Positions 6,152 through 14,551 of a stretch of DNA of 16,009 nt are shown here, in pieces. The notes beneath the pieces were generated by a model that saw nothing but the letters and a program-made list of their open reading frames with translations, was not told where the DNA came from and did no database searches. Position numbers and translations under genes: made by a program. Location of the stretch: positions 26,109 to 42,117 of the forward strand of contig DAUW01000080.1 in NCBI GenBank assembly GCA_002505355.1, written 5' to 3'. The DNA is from Euryarchaeota archaeon UBA229 (GTDB taxonomy: Archaea > Thermoplasmatota > Poseidoniia > Poseidoniales > Poseidoniaceae). Positions within the stretch are counted from its first letter, which is position 1. The number at the start of each line of letters is the position of its first letter.

Positions 6152-8332
6152 ATGGTATCCAAAGCCCAATTAAGGATACTGGCCTGGTTGAATAATTACC
6201 CTGATAGCCTAACCAAGTCTTGGGATGTGACTAGAGAGGTTTCTTTGCCGGGTATCGCCGAGGCATTAGGAGTTGTCCGTTCTGCCCTTAATTTGCCACT
6301 TCGCAAACTGGAGAAGTCGAACCTCATTACCAAACGTATGGCACATGTTGTCGGCGGTGGGAGCAGGCGGCGACAAGTTTTCCACATCACGGCTAATGGC
6401 CGGACCCTGCTAGAAAATACTGAAGGAGATTTTATCAAATCAACCAAATCAACGAGGATAATTGGTAATTCACCGTTGATTAGTGAAATATTCGGTCGAG
6501 CGACTGAGCGCCAGCACTGTCTGGATTTACTGCAACAGGAATCTTTACTGATAAGCGGAATGCCAGGAATTGGTAAATCAGCATTTGCCGTAAGTCTGTG
6601 TCAAGAATTGGCAAAAAAGAATACCATTAGATGGGCTGTTGCTGACCAATTTACCGACAACAGTGCACTCTTGAAATCTTGGTTCCCGGATGAAATTATT
6701 CCCCATGATATTGAATCAGTTGCCATTAAATTGGAAAATTCAGCCTCGGTTTTAATCATCGATGATGTCGACCTAATTAGTCAAAGACATATAGGTAAGG
6801 TCAGTGAACTGGTTGAAAACTTAGCAAGTCGGACAGGTGTTAAGTGTATACTGGTCAGTAGACATTCTGCTAAGAAATTTACAGGGTTTGCAAATTTTAA
6901 ACTGGCAGCGCTTGATTTAGCATCATGCTGTGAGATGCTTGGAGAGGAAATTATCCAATCAGAGCGTGAACAAATTGCTAGTTCGCTCGGCAATCACCCA
7001 CTGGCAATAAAATTGTATCAACCGGAATATGAGGTGCCAGAATCATCCTCTGATATTGTTGATTATGTTGAAAATGTGGTGCTTAATACACTCTCCACAG
7101 AACAAAAGCGACAGGTATCAACTATAGCGCTCGAGCCAAGATCAGTCCCGGCCAGTAAATCAATTGCCGCCGATGAAATCGAATTTTTTGATCAGCAAAA
7201 TTTGATGTTATGGAGTGGGGAGGAATTTACCGAGCTACAATATCTCGTACGTAACGTAATACGGGAAAATTTGGATGATGATGGCAGACGAGCACTGCAT
7301 AAACAACTTGCAGAACACTGGCAAGATGACAACTCGGCATCAGGACTTGAACACTATTTGTATCACCTTTCATGCTCTGACGTGGATGGTTTTGTTACAG
7401 AATTATCCGCTCACATTGATACGTTGGAACATATCAACACCGCAGCAATAGCAGCAATAGTCAACAACTGTATCCTCGCTAACGGCTGTGATTCAGACTT
7501 GGCCTTGCTTGAGTCAAGAATTGCTGCGTATCGATTTGAGCCTGACATAATTCGGGCTAATCTTGAGTATTTGCCGCCAGCTCAATTGGTTGAGATGCGG
7601 TTCACATTAGCACGAATCGAAGGTCGAGTGGACGAATATGACCTCATGCTTGATGATATACTAGCGCAAAAAACCCATACCGAGCAGGCACGCCTGCTCA
7701 TTTTATTGGCTAATGCGACCCTTGAAGATCGACTTCCCGGCAAACCAGTTACTGATTCAGCGTTAGCAAAAGTAACCGAATACCTCAAACGAATTAATCT
7801 ATCTAGAATTGATACAGAGCGGCAATCAGTCATTGTTGCAATGTCACTGATTAAACATTCAATTGCTTTAGGTCGAAAGGATTTAACTACAGCTGAAGAA
7901 ATCATTCAAACTCTATGCAGTATCGGCTCAGTCGATGACTCAATAATAATTAATCTAAGAACTAAAGAAGCGATTTTGCGATATTGTAATGGCGCAATTA
8001 GCTTATCTGAGGTGAGTGGTTTAGTTGATGCCAATTGTGCATTGATTGACCACCAAATGATAGCAGAATCTATCAAACTAAGACTAACCGAAGTTTTGCT
8101 AACGGCCAACAAAGAATTGGCAGAGTCTCATTTTGCAGATCTTTCAATTCCGGATAAGTTTCCGCGGAATAACACTTCATTACGCTATGCTGCGAGATGG
8201 TGGTTATTGCACTCGGAAATCTATACAGCAAGTAATATGTCTTCCTTAAGGGAGGCACTACGATTGTATAGAGAAGCAGGATGTAGCAATGTCGCAGCAG
8301 AATTAGAAGCAAGGTTCCACGTTAGGGTTTAG
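6152..8332 (+). CDS. Winged-helix / STAND-class P-loop ATPase / helical-repeat protein, probable signal-gated transcription regulator
   Basis: The 726-residue protein has three parts. Residues 1-90 form a winged-helix DNA-binding domain: a recognition region GIAEALGVVRSALNLPLRKLEK, then a basic wing (GGGSRRRQVFHIT). Residues about 110-290 form a nucleotide-binding domain with Walker A GMPGIGKS (136-143), Walker B VLIIDDVDL (200-208), a sensor-like ILVSRHS (233-239) and GNHPLAIKL (280-288). The last is the GxP motif typical of STAND/NB-ARC ATPases. Residues about 300-726 are helical and degenerate, resembling TPR-like repeats; no catalytic domain is visible. STAND proteins are usually nucleotide switches in which ligand binding to the repeat region releases the effector. 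Here the effector would be the DNA-binding domain, as in MalT- or AfsR-type regulators but in a different domain order. It is soluble, with no membrane segment. It is divergent from uvrC and overlaps the downstream convergent gene by 4 bp. An immune role is possible but unsupported. Confidence 0.8.
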   Translation: MVSKAQLRILAWLNNYPDSLTKSWDVTREVSLPGIAEALGVVRSALNLPLRKLEKSNLITKRMAHVVGGGSRRRQVFHITANGRTLLENTEGDFIKSTKSTRIIGNSPLISEIFGRATERQHCLDLLQQESLLISGMPGIGKSAFAVSLCQELAKKNTIRWAVADQFTDNSALLKSWFPDEIIPHDIESVAIKLENSASVLIIDDVDLISQRHIGKVSELVENLASRTGVKCILVSRHSAKKFTGFANFKLAALDLASCCEMLGEEIIQSEREQIASSLGNHPLAIKLYQPEYEVPESSSDIVDYVENVVLNTLSTEQKRQVSTIALEPRSVPASKSIAADEIEFFDQQNLMLWSGEEFTELQYLVRNVIRENLDDDGRRALHKQLAEHWQDDNSASGLEHYLYHLSCSDVDGFVTELSAHIDTLEHINTAAIAAIVNNCILANGCDSDLALLESRIAAYRFEPDIIRANLEYLPPAQLVEMRFTLARIEGRVDEYDLMLDDILAQKTHTEQARLLILLANATLEDRLPGKPVTDSALAKVTEYLKRINLSRIDTERQSVIVAMSLIKHSIALGRKDLTTAEEIIQTLCSIGSVDDSIIINLRTKEAILRYCNGAISLSEVSGLVDANCALIDHQMIAESIKLRLTEVLLTANKELAESHFADLSIPDKFPRNNTSLRYAARWWLLHSEIYTASNMSSLREALRLYREAGCSNVAAELEARFHVRV

Positions 8333-8562
8333 AGTTCTGCACCGATGAGGGTTTTTGTCTCGACGATACCCGGCATCGGTCTAATTTCTTCTACGATACA
8401 CCTAGTAAGGTCATATTCATCATCTGCTTGGACTTTGGCGATTAAATCATATTCGCCAAACAGCATCCACCCACCGGTTACCAAGGCGATATTCTCCAAA
8501 CGCTCTCTAACGACTTTTTCTTGGCCGGGTTCTGTCGTAATCAATACAAATCCAATCGCCAT
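8329..8562 (-). CDS. Stand-alone Lrp/AsnC ligand-binding (RAM) domain protein, second gene of pair
   Basis: This 77-residue protein is a single RAM domain: FVLITTEPG strand, helix, GEYDLIAKV (36-44), an Asp-Asp and helix, then GIVETKTLIG. It has no helix-turn-helix. Such domains form oligomeric beta-alpha-beta rings that bind amino acids or other small effectors at dimer interfaces. Stand-alone versions may modulate full-length Lrp proteins or act as small sensors. It lies 8 bases downstream of its 77-residue paralogue, with which it shares about 30 of 77 residues in a gapless alignment counted by eye. An AGGTGAT Shine-Dalgarno site overlaps the stop of that paralogue, so the two are probably translated together. 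Its stop shares TTAG with the stop of the convergent STAND gene. Confidence 0.88.
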   Translation of the reverse strand: MAIGFVLITTEPGQEKVVRERLENIALVTGGWMLFGEYDLIAKVQADDEYDLTRCIVEEIRPMPGIVETKTLIGAEL

Positions 8563-8565
8563 TAT

Positions 8566-8572
8566 ATCACCT
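8566..8572 (-). promoter_or_regulatory. Shine-Dalgarno site AGGTGAT of the downstream RAM-domain gene
   Basis: On the minus strand AGGTGAT lies three bases before ATG 8562 and its first two bases are part of the TAG stop of the upstream cistron. It is the clearest anti-16S match I see in the window. It supports a two-gene operon with coupled translation. Confidence 0.7.
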
Positions 8573-8804
8573 AATATTCCACTGCAATCAGTGTCTGTGT
8601 GTCTTTTACTCCATCGATTTGTCTAAGCTCATTCATCAGCATTGTCGAAAGTTTCCTCGAGTCATCTGAACTAACACGAGCCAGTAGGTCAAACTCACCG
8701 TATAGTGCGTGAACCTCAACTACTGAGGCGTGGCTGGTTAACGTCTGGTATACGGCTAGCTCCATCGCTGGGAGAGTTTTGAACAACACAAACGCTTCAG
8801 CCAT
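8571..8804 (-). CDS. Stand-alone Lrp/AsnC ligand-binding (RAM) domain protein, first gene of pair
   Basis: This 77-residue RAM-only protein opens with AFVLFKTLP, has GEFDLLARV at 36-44, Asp-Asp at 47-48 and ends GVKDTQTLIAVEY. It has the same length and motif spacing as the next gene, so the pair looks like a tandem duplication that has since diverged. The effector pockets may differ: residues around 25-34 are poorly conserved between the two. There is no DNA-binding domain, so any regulation would be through partners or metabolite binding. The ATG at 8804 is preceded at four bases by AGGGAG, only a weak Shine-Dalgarno match. It is divergent from the giant beta-helix gene. Confidence 0.88.
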   Translation of the reverse strand: MAEAFVLFKTLPAMELAVYQTLTSHASVVEVHALYGEFDLLARVSSDDSRKLSTMLMNELRQIDGVKDTQTLIAVEY

Positions 8805-8913
8805 ACAACTCCCTAAGGAAGCAGTCTATTATTGATTACTGTCACCTAGTAAACCATTTGACAATGCCCATAAAGACGAACCATTGAAAAGCGTTGTGAA
8901 ACATGGATTGGTT
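8805..8913. promoter_or_regulatory. Divergent promoter region between RAM-domain pair and giant surface-protein gene
   Basis: About 109 bases lie between the leftward ATG at 8804 and the preferred rightward ATG at 8914. An AT-rich block TCTATTATTGATTA at 8825-8838 is the best candidate core-promoter element, usable in either direction. A weak TGTCA/TGACA pair (8840-8844 and 8859-8863) is probably chance. No strong ribosome-binding site precedes 8914. Confidence 0.35.
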
Positions 8914-11900
8914 ATGGATAAGGGGATTAGGAGTTACATTCCGTTTGCCTTTATGCTAACAATCATGGTGACCTTGCCGCTGACTCATTTCACACCCGAG
9001 GACAATGTTAGCGCAGCAGAAGAATCGATATTCTCAACAACCGCAAGGGCGCAAACCACATGGTCCGGTGTAGTTGAACTTACTAATTCCTACACTGTCA
9101 ATGTGACTGATGAACTCGTCATTGCTCCATGTACGGTGGTTAAGCTACCCGATGCTGCTCGCATATTTGTCGATGGTCGAATCCTAATCCAGGGTGACTC
9201 AGCGTGCAGAGTTACTTTTGATCGGGTAAGTACCGGCCTACACTACGGAATTCAATTCAATCAATCATCTAATGGTAGAGGGTCAGTTGTTGATAATCTG
9301 TCTATTGAAAACTCGATGTATGGAGTAACCATTTATGCTTCGAATCCAACACTGAACAATATCACGATTATCAACCCGTCCAGGGTCGGAATTGATTTAT
9401 TTTCTAGTGCTAATCCAACAATTAGCGATTTATTTGTTGATCAAGCCGGCAGAGGATTCTCATATGCAGATTGGCGTTTTGGCATCGGGTTATCTGTTGG
9501 TGCTGGTTCAGCACCAGTGGTTGAGCGAGCGGTTCTCAGCGACATGCGAATTCGTGGACTAAACATATGGGGTGACTCTGGTGGCATCTTTAACGAAGTT
9601 ACAGTTGATAATGTAACAGCTGAAGGCGCACTAGCTATTTCTGCTGGCGTATGGGTCGAGGATAGTCGCCCGCTGATTACCAATATCTCAGTTGATAAAT
9701 CGGATTATGGTATGCTGATTCGTCATATCGACGACGGTGGTTATACCAGGGCAGTTGTCCGTGATTGCGTGATCACCAATTCGATGTACCGGGGAATATA
9801 CGTTGATAAAGCCAATCATACTAACTACACTAACTACGAATCCGCTGATTTTACTAATACGGTTGTTAGTGGGACAGGAGGACCAAATGCGAAAACCTCC
9901 AACATTGGCTTTGCGGCAATCGAAGTAAACGCAACCGGTGCATGGTTCGAAAATACCCTAATTGAAGATTCAACGACTGTTGGTTTGCGACTCTATTTCG
10001 TCGATTCATCAACCACATTTAGAAATCTAACGATTACTGATTCGGGCGAACCAGGTCAAGGTGCTCATTCTGCGGGTCTAGCCATTAGGTCAGCCTTCTT
10101 TGCACCGACATTTGACGGGTTAGAGATCAGTGGCTCTGCCGGCCCGGGAGTTTCCGCAACCTCGGGTGGCGCAATGCAAGGCTCAAACTGGTTTTTACAC
10201 AACAATACTGAGGACGGCCTGTTTGTCGATTCTTCGACCATAATTATCGACGATCTACACCTTACTGACAATGGCCATTCCGGTGCTCATATATTCGATT
10301 CTCGTTACGTGACGCTATCGAATCTTACAGCCAGTAACAACGGTAACCTGGGTCTAACCAATATGGAACAGGCCGGATTACTATTTGAGAAATCTAACGA
10401 CATTGAAACTAATTCAGGTGACGTAACGTGTAACTACTGCACGGTTACAAACTCAGCGGGCATCGGAGTAATGGTGCGAGATTCGGTTGATTTGTGGCTT
10501 AATCATCTCGTAGTTGAGGATAATGCTCCGGCTTACGACCCGATTTCAATCGACAACAGCGGCCTTACCTTGGGGCAACAGGGTGGACAGGTCAACATGC
10601 ATGACGTCATTGTCAGAACTGAACGTCTAGGTACCGATTCAGGACCTGCGGTCGACATCAATCAGGCTGCCGCAAATATTGATTTAATATTGTTAGAGGG
10701 TAATCATACTGGGTTAATTTGGAATGGCAATAATAACGGCAATTTCCCCTCGTCCTTAAGCCGCGCCCAATTGTCTGGAACTGCTTGCTTGCTGCTAACC
10801 GATCATCATTCTTTAAGCGGTAATGATAATACGATAACTTCTCAATGCAGCGGCTCAATAACGCTCCAAAACAGTCAGGTTAACTGGAGCGGATTTACCG
10901 ATCTATCACAGTCGACAATAATCAGTCTCGATTCGTTCTCTAATCTTCACCTTCACCAACCCAATGGCATCGCGTTAGCCGATGCAATAATTGCTCCTTC
11001 GGGAGAAATTGATGTTGCCTGGGATATTTCGGTGTGGGTCCAAAATAACAATTCTAACGGCATTCCCGACGCACCAGTGCAACTAAATTTCGACCAATAT
11101 GAACCAAATGCTCAGCAGAACACAAACCAAGACGGTTTTGTGAAATTCCCCGATTTCATCGGTCAGAAGTGGACACACACTGGTCCATCAACCGTATCAA
11201 CAGTAACTGTTTCTTGTTCATACGACGGGCAAGCAAATAGTAGTTCAGTACAACTTAATGACAATATCATTGTTTATTGTTTACTACCGCTGGACAATCA
11301 AGCACCATTTTTGTATTGGGATACTCCAGAACCATCCTCGACATTCCCAAGCGCGTCGGCGGTTGAATTCAATGCGACTCGTTCATGGGATTTAGATGAT
11401 GATCAGTTAGTTTTCGAATGGACCTCATCAATAGATGGAATAATCGGTGATTCAGCAGAATTTGTCGTTAACAGTGGCCTCAATAGCCAGTCATTAAGCG
11501 ATGGAATTCACCAGATAACCGCGCAGCTATGTGATGATAAGGGGAACTGTGTGCAGCAAATTAGAACTATTGAACTAGTTAATTTTGTCCCAGTAGTATT
11601 TGTTGACTTCACACCTGAATTGAATTCCTTCAATGAATTAGTCATTCCTAGGACAGGAACTTTGCAAGTCAATCTAACTGGCACTTACGACCCTGAGGGC
11701 GACGAACTGAATTGCTGGATCAGCACCTCATATGGATTGACTTATCCAGACCAGTCCAACTCTCCTATGTTGTGTGAGGAATTAATGTCCTACACCTTCC
11801 CAATGAGTTCATCGCCCGGTAACCTTGCACCGCCGTCTGATACCTTCTTACTAACCATCAATGTTGACGATGGAGTCAATAGTCCAGTTACTTTAAATTA

Positions 11901-13674
11901 TGATACAATTCTATATAATGAGATACCTGAGCCAATATTTAATGTTCTAAGAGCAGCAAACTATAGTCAAGATGTGGTCACTCTGGACGGGTCGCTGACA
12001 ATTGACCCTGAGGGGGACACTTTAGCAATTGAGTTTTATTCAAACCTCGATGGAATACTGCAGTGGTCGGATGATTCATCGGCGACCGTTTGGCAAGGGC
12101 ACCTTTCTCGTGGAATGCATAATATAGAAATGCGCGTTACAGACGACTCAGCCGAGCACGCAAACACATACAAAATGTCATCTACGCTAGTCAATGTATT
12201 GAATTCTCCTCCGATTGCTGAGATTAAATCCCCTGCTCAAGCAGTTTCTTATGATTCATCTGAATTGGTGATTTTGTCAGCCAACGGGTCCGGGGATTTT
12301 GACTCAGTATGTTCTTCATTCAGTACCATTGGATTTTGGCATTGTAGCAATACCGAACCGGCGCAAGGTTCCGAATATTTACAGGTCTCATGGACTAGTG
12401 ATTTAGATGGTAGATTATCTTCAACCAACCAAGAGGGATTGTATCTATCCAAGCGGTTAACAAGCGGCCTGCATACCCTAACGTTAGAGATCGATGATGG
12501 CATTAATGCACCGGTATTTGACACCACAACGGTTGAAATCAGTAAATCACCACCAGTGTTGGGATTATCTTCGCCTGATATTGCTAAATCATATCAATCA
12601 GCAGAATACATCTTTTGGAATGCAGCAGATTCAGTTGACTATGATGGGGATTTGTTCACGATGACGGTGACGAGTAATTTACACAGCGAGTCAATCCTAG
12701 AAAATGTCAATCCAGGGGTAACTCACATGTCTCAGTTGATCGCTGGAGAGCATGAAATCACCGTCTTATTGACGGATTCAGACGGTATGGAAAGAATAGA
12801 AACTTTCACCATGTCAGTTTTACCTTCTGCTCCTGAGGTCGTAATCAATAGTCCGTCTGAAGGGCAATCCTATGCCGGTGGGTCTGAGATTATTTTGGAT
12901 GAGTCTTCTTCAGATGCTGATTTTGACATCGTCTTTAGACAATGGGAAATTATTGACAAGGCGACCGGGCAGATTGCTTACACATCGAGCGCTAGTTTCG
13001 ATTCACTAACACTATCCCCGGGAGAATACATCGTGACATTAACTATCAGAGATAGTCTTACGAATGTGGTTGCCGATGTGCGTAACATAAGAATTGAAAA
13101 TACCAACCCTGTGTTGGATTCCAACACTTTGATAGTTACCCCTTCCGAGCTAACCACGGGTATTTTGACCACGATTGAAGTCAGTATCGTTCTTTCTGAC
13201 CCTGATGGTACCACCAATGAGGTGAAAGCATCGTTAATCCATGGAATCCAAGTCTGGGAGTTTGACCTTGAGGATTTAGATGGTGATAATCAATGGGAAG
13301 GTTCTATCGAAGTAAACCCTGAAACCGCTGGTAGGCCGAGCTTGAGGATTACTGCGACGGATGGGTCAGGGGATTCAGCAACAGTTAGTCAGGTGTCACG
13401 AACTATTGTGGTAACCGATGCAGAACCAGACAGGGCCAACGTATCGTTCATTGTTGGTGGAGGGTCTATACTTGTCGCCATCCTAGTTGTAAGTATTCTT
13501 ATTGCTCGACGCCGACGGATTCGTTTGGAGGATGAACTCATCGAGTCATGGGACAGTCTCAGCAGACCGAGCGAAACTGGAACCAGCCAAGTAGAAGGCG
13601 GAGCCGTTGATGCTTCCGAAGAGGTGGTTAACGATGTTTGGTCTCAATTAGAGCAACAGGAAGGACTGGATTAG
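8914..13674 (+). CDS. Giant anchored surface protein: right-handed beta-helix followed by tandem Ig-like (PKD/cadherin-type) domains
   Basis: From ATG 8914 the product is 1,586 residues; an in-frame TTG at 8884 would add ten. The signal peptide has a core FAFMLTIMVTLPL and an SAA cleavage-like site. Residues about 60-680 show beta-helix rungs of NosD/pectate-lyase type (short repeats such as GVTIYASNPTLNNITI and GLRLYFVDSSTTFRNLTI), a fold used for polysaccharide binding or cleavage. I see no catalytic signature. A short beta domain (about 690-796) is followed by roughly seven Ig-like units of 91-114 residues (797-1506), most with DPEGD-like or DxDxD turns and a W-S/T-S-x-x-D-G strand, suggesting calcium-stabilised spacers. 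A membrane helix (1512-1531), RRRRIR and an acidic 50-residue tail ending VVNDVWSQLEQQEGLD complete it. At least 15 N-X-S/T sequons are visible. It likely binds extracellular or cell-surface glycans. Its stop abuts that of the convergent GT2 gene. Confidence 0.85.
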   Translation: MDKGIRSYIPFAFMLTIMVTLPLTHFTPEDNVSAAEESIFSTTARAQTTWSGVVELTNSYTVNVTDELVIAPCTVVKLPDAARIFVDGRILIQGDSACRVTFDRVSTGLHYGIQFNQSSNGRGSVVDNLSIENSMYGVTIYASNPTLNNITIINPSRVGIDLFSSANPTISDLFVDQAGRGFSYADWRFGIGLSVGAGSAPVVERAVLSDMRIRGLNIWGDSGGIFNEVTVDNVTAEGALAISAGVWVEDSRPLITNISVDKSDYGMLIRHIDDGGYTRAVVRDCVITNSMYRGIYVDKANHTNYTNYESADFTNTVVSGTGGPNAKTSNIGFAAIEVNATGAWFENTLIEDSTTVGLRLYFVDSSTTFRNLTITDSGEPGQGAHSAGLAIRSAFFAPTFDGLEISGSAGPGVSATSGGAMQGSNWFLHNNTEDGLFVDSSTIIIDDLHLTDNGHSGAHIFDSRYVTLSNLTASNNGNLGLTNMEQAGLLFEKSNDIETNSGDVTCNYCTVTNSAGIGVMVRDSVDLWLNHLVVEDNAPAYDPISIDNSGLTLGQQGGQVNMHDVIVRTERLGTDSGPAVDINQAAANIDLILLEGNHTGLIWNGNNNGNFPSSLSRAQLSGTACLLLTDHHSLSGNDNTITSQCSGSITLQNSQVNWSGFTDLSQSTIISLDSFSNLHLHQPNGIALADAIIAPSGEIDVAWDISVWVQNNNSNGIPDAPVQLNFDQYEPNAQQNTNQDGFVKFPDFIGQKWTHTGPSTVSTVTVSCSYDGQANSSSVQLNDNIIVYCLLPLDNQAPFLYWDTPEPSSTFPSASAVEFNATRSWDLDDDQLVFEWTSSIDGIIGDSAEFVVNSGLNSQSLSDGIHQITAQLCDDKGNCVQQIRTIELVNFVPVVFVDFTPELNSFNELVIPRTGTLQVNLTGTYDPEGDELNCWISTSYGLTYPDQSNSPMLCEELMSYTFPMSSSPGNLAPPSDTFLLTINVDDGVNSPVTLNYDTILYNEIPEPIFNVLRAANYSQDVVTLDGSLTIDPEGDTLAIEFYSNLDGILQWSDDSSATVWQGHLSRGMHNIEMRVTDDSAEHANTYKMSSTLVNVLNSPPIAEIKSPAQAVSYDSSELVILSANGSGDFDSVCSSFSTIGFWHCSNTEPAQGSEYLQVSWTSDLDGRLSSTNQEGLYLSKRLTSGLHTLTLEIDDGINAPVFDTTTVEISKSPPVLGLSSPDIAKSYQSAEYIFWNAADSVDYDGDLFTMTVTSNLHSESILENVNPGVTHMSQLIAGEHEITVLLTDSDGMERIETFTMSVLPSAPEVVINSPSEGQSYAGGSEIILDESSSDADFDIVFRQWEIIDKATGQIAYTSSASFDSLTLSPGEYIVTLTIRDSLTNVVADVRNIRIENTNPVLDSNTLIVTPSELTTGILTTIEVSIVLSDPDGTTNEVKASLIHGIQVWEFDLEDLDGDNQWEGSIEVNPETAGRPSLRITATDGSGDSATVSQVSRTIVVTDAEPDRANVSFIVGGGSILVAILVVSILIARRRRIRLEDELIESWDSLSRPSETGTSQVEGGAVDASEEVVNDVWSQLEQQEGLD
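11302..13431 (+). repeat. Array of about seven Ig-like protein repeats within the giant surface protein
   Basis: Unit starts are approximately 11302, 11584, 11923, 12205, 12547, 12829 and 13102. Four units are 273-282 bases and three are 330-342. Most begin with a Pro-rich junction (SPPI, SPPV, APEV, NPVL) and share a conserved Asp-rich turn, an xWTSxxDG-like strand and a final LxxGxHxIxxxVxDxxG strand. The repetition is at protein level only; the DNA copies are well diverged, so the array is old. Confidence 0.7.
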
Positions 13675-14445
13675 TCATTGCTCAGGCAGATTATTTTTTG
13701 TTGAGTCTGGATTTGAATCTCTCGAGCCCCACGGGGTTTTGGTTCGATTTAATCCTACTCTTTTAGCGAATAAGAATTTGAAATTCTTCCATCCATCTCC
13801 CCATGTATGGATCTCAGCATCACCAACCCTCGGGCGATATGGTACCGAGATTTCAACTGCTTTGGCCTTACCAAGTTGTTTTCTAGCTAGGATTTTTATC
13901 TCTTCAGAAAGGGGCATTCCGTCATTTGTTGGTCGCATTTTGTGATTGTCAAAGATGGACTTTCTAAATACCCACATACCAGATTGAGAATCCTTGATAC
14001 CATAACCAAACAGTAACCTCGCTGTAAATGATAGTGCCCAGTTACCAAACCCATGAAGTCCGGACATTGACCCATCCTCTGCGAGGGAAAGACGGTCGCA
14101 GCTAATAAATTGTAAATCATCATCGAGTAATTTTTTTACTAATTTAGGTACTAATTCAGCAGGGTATGTGCAGTCTGCATCCATAGTGACAATTATGTCA
14201 TTGCTAGCGATATCGAACCCTGTTCGATAGGCTCGTCCATATCCACGTCGGTCCTCGAGATGGACTCTGGCACCCTTGCCAAGCGCAAGTTCTCGAGTTT
14301 TGTCAGAGGAATTTCCATCGACAATCAGAATTTCTAATTTCTTGCACCAACCCGTAGGGATTGAGTCAATCGTTGGCTCTATTGCTTCTTCCTCATTTCT
14401 TGTTGGGAGTATCACCGTAACGGTTACTGGAAGTTTATCCCCCAT
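13675..14445 (-). CDS. Family 2 glycosyltransferase, dolichyl-phosphate sugar synthase-like
   Basis: The 256-residue protein has a GT-A fold: VILPTRNEE (11-19), EILIVDGNSSDKT (38-50), GYGRAYRTGF (69-78) and the metal-binding D-A-D at 89-91 in TMDADCTYP. Later motifs SQSGMWVFR (153-161), LSEEIKI (179-185) and PYRPRVGDAEIHTWGDGWKNF (202-222) match the DPM1/DPG-synthase group. That group moves a sugar from a nucleotide donor to a polyprenyl phosphate on the cytoplasmic face of the membrane. There are no C-terminal membrane helices, so it is a short, peripheral form. The product would feed lipid-linked sugar to N-glycosylation or glycolipid assembly, but the sugar cannot be read from sequence. 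The last 20 or so residues are polar and probably disordered. It abuts the giant surface gene and is divergent from a GT4 gene. Confidence 0.88.
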   Translation of the reverse strand: MGDKLPVTVTVILPTRNEEEAIEPTIDSIPTGWCKKLEILIVDGNSSDKTRELALGKGARVHLEDRRGYGRAYRTGFDIASNDIIVTMDADCTYPAELVPKLVKKLLDDDLQFISCDRLSLAEDGSMSGLHGFGNWALSFTARLLFGYGIKDSQSGMWVFRKSIFDNHKMRPTNDGMPLSEEIKILARKQLGKAKAVEISVPYRPRVGDAEIHTWGDGWKNFKFLFAKRVGLNRTKTPWGSRDSNPDSTKNNLPEQ

Positions 14446-14551
14446 AGTTATGCGTGATGATTTTCTGTTTTGAAGTCATTGGATGATTAATTCAAGGTTT
14501 TTTCGACCTCAAATCGCTTAAATTAAACGCCAAGGGTATATCGCTATACTG
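14446..14551. promoter_or_regulatory. Divergent promoter region between the two glycosyltransferase genes
   Basis: The 106-base gap between two divergent start codons should contain both promoters. It is AT-rich (GATTAATTC around 14484-14492, a T-run at 14498-14503). The rightward core element is annotated separately. I see no ribosome-binding site before either start, consistent with leaderless transcripts. Confidence 0.5.
14517..14527 (+). promoter_or_regulatory. Candidate TATA box CTTAAATTAAA for the GT4 gene
   Basis: This AT-only core is centred about 30 bases before ATG 14552. Archaeal TATA boxes sit about 26-30 bases upstream of the transcription start, so transcription would begin at or a few bases before the ATG. 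That fits the lack of a Shine-Dalgarno sequence and suggests a leaderless or near-leaderless mRNA. Confidence 0.5.

Noticed and set aside
6152..8332. Antiviral defence (Avs/NLR-like) interpretation of the STAND protein
   Set aside because: The N-terminal domain is a DNA-binding winged helix, not a nuclease, protease, TIR or membrane effector, and no defence genes surround it. A regulator is simpler.
8345..8626. 93-codon rightward open frame across the RAM-domain pair
   Set aside because: It is antisense to two well-supported genes, has no recognisable domain or start signal, and spans their junction as an incidental frame.
8840..8863. TGTCA-N14-TGACA inverted repeat in the RAM-pair promoter region
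   Set aside because: Five-base arms at this spacing are expected by chance in a 100-base AT-rich gap, and no extended symmetry is present.
8884..8913. TTG start for the giant surface protein
   Set aside because: It adds ten residues without a ribosome-binding site; ATG 8914 already gives a proper signal peptide. Not excluded.
9820..9837. Two tandem copies of ACTAACTAC
   Set aside because: A two-copy 9-base repeat encoding Thr-Asn-Tyr twice in a repetitive beta-helix; too small to count as a functional repeat.
13700..13735. tRNA-like fragment at the end of the GT2 gene (minus strand ATTCAAATCC; protein tail WGSRDSNPDS)
   Set aside because: The T-loop-like TTCAAAT is not flanked by a complementary 5-bp stem, and no acceptor, D or anticodon arm is present. 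It is probably just coding sequence.
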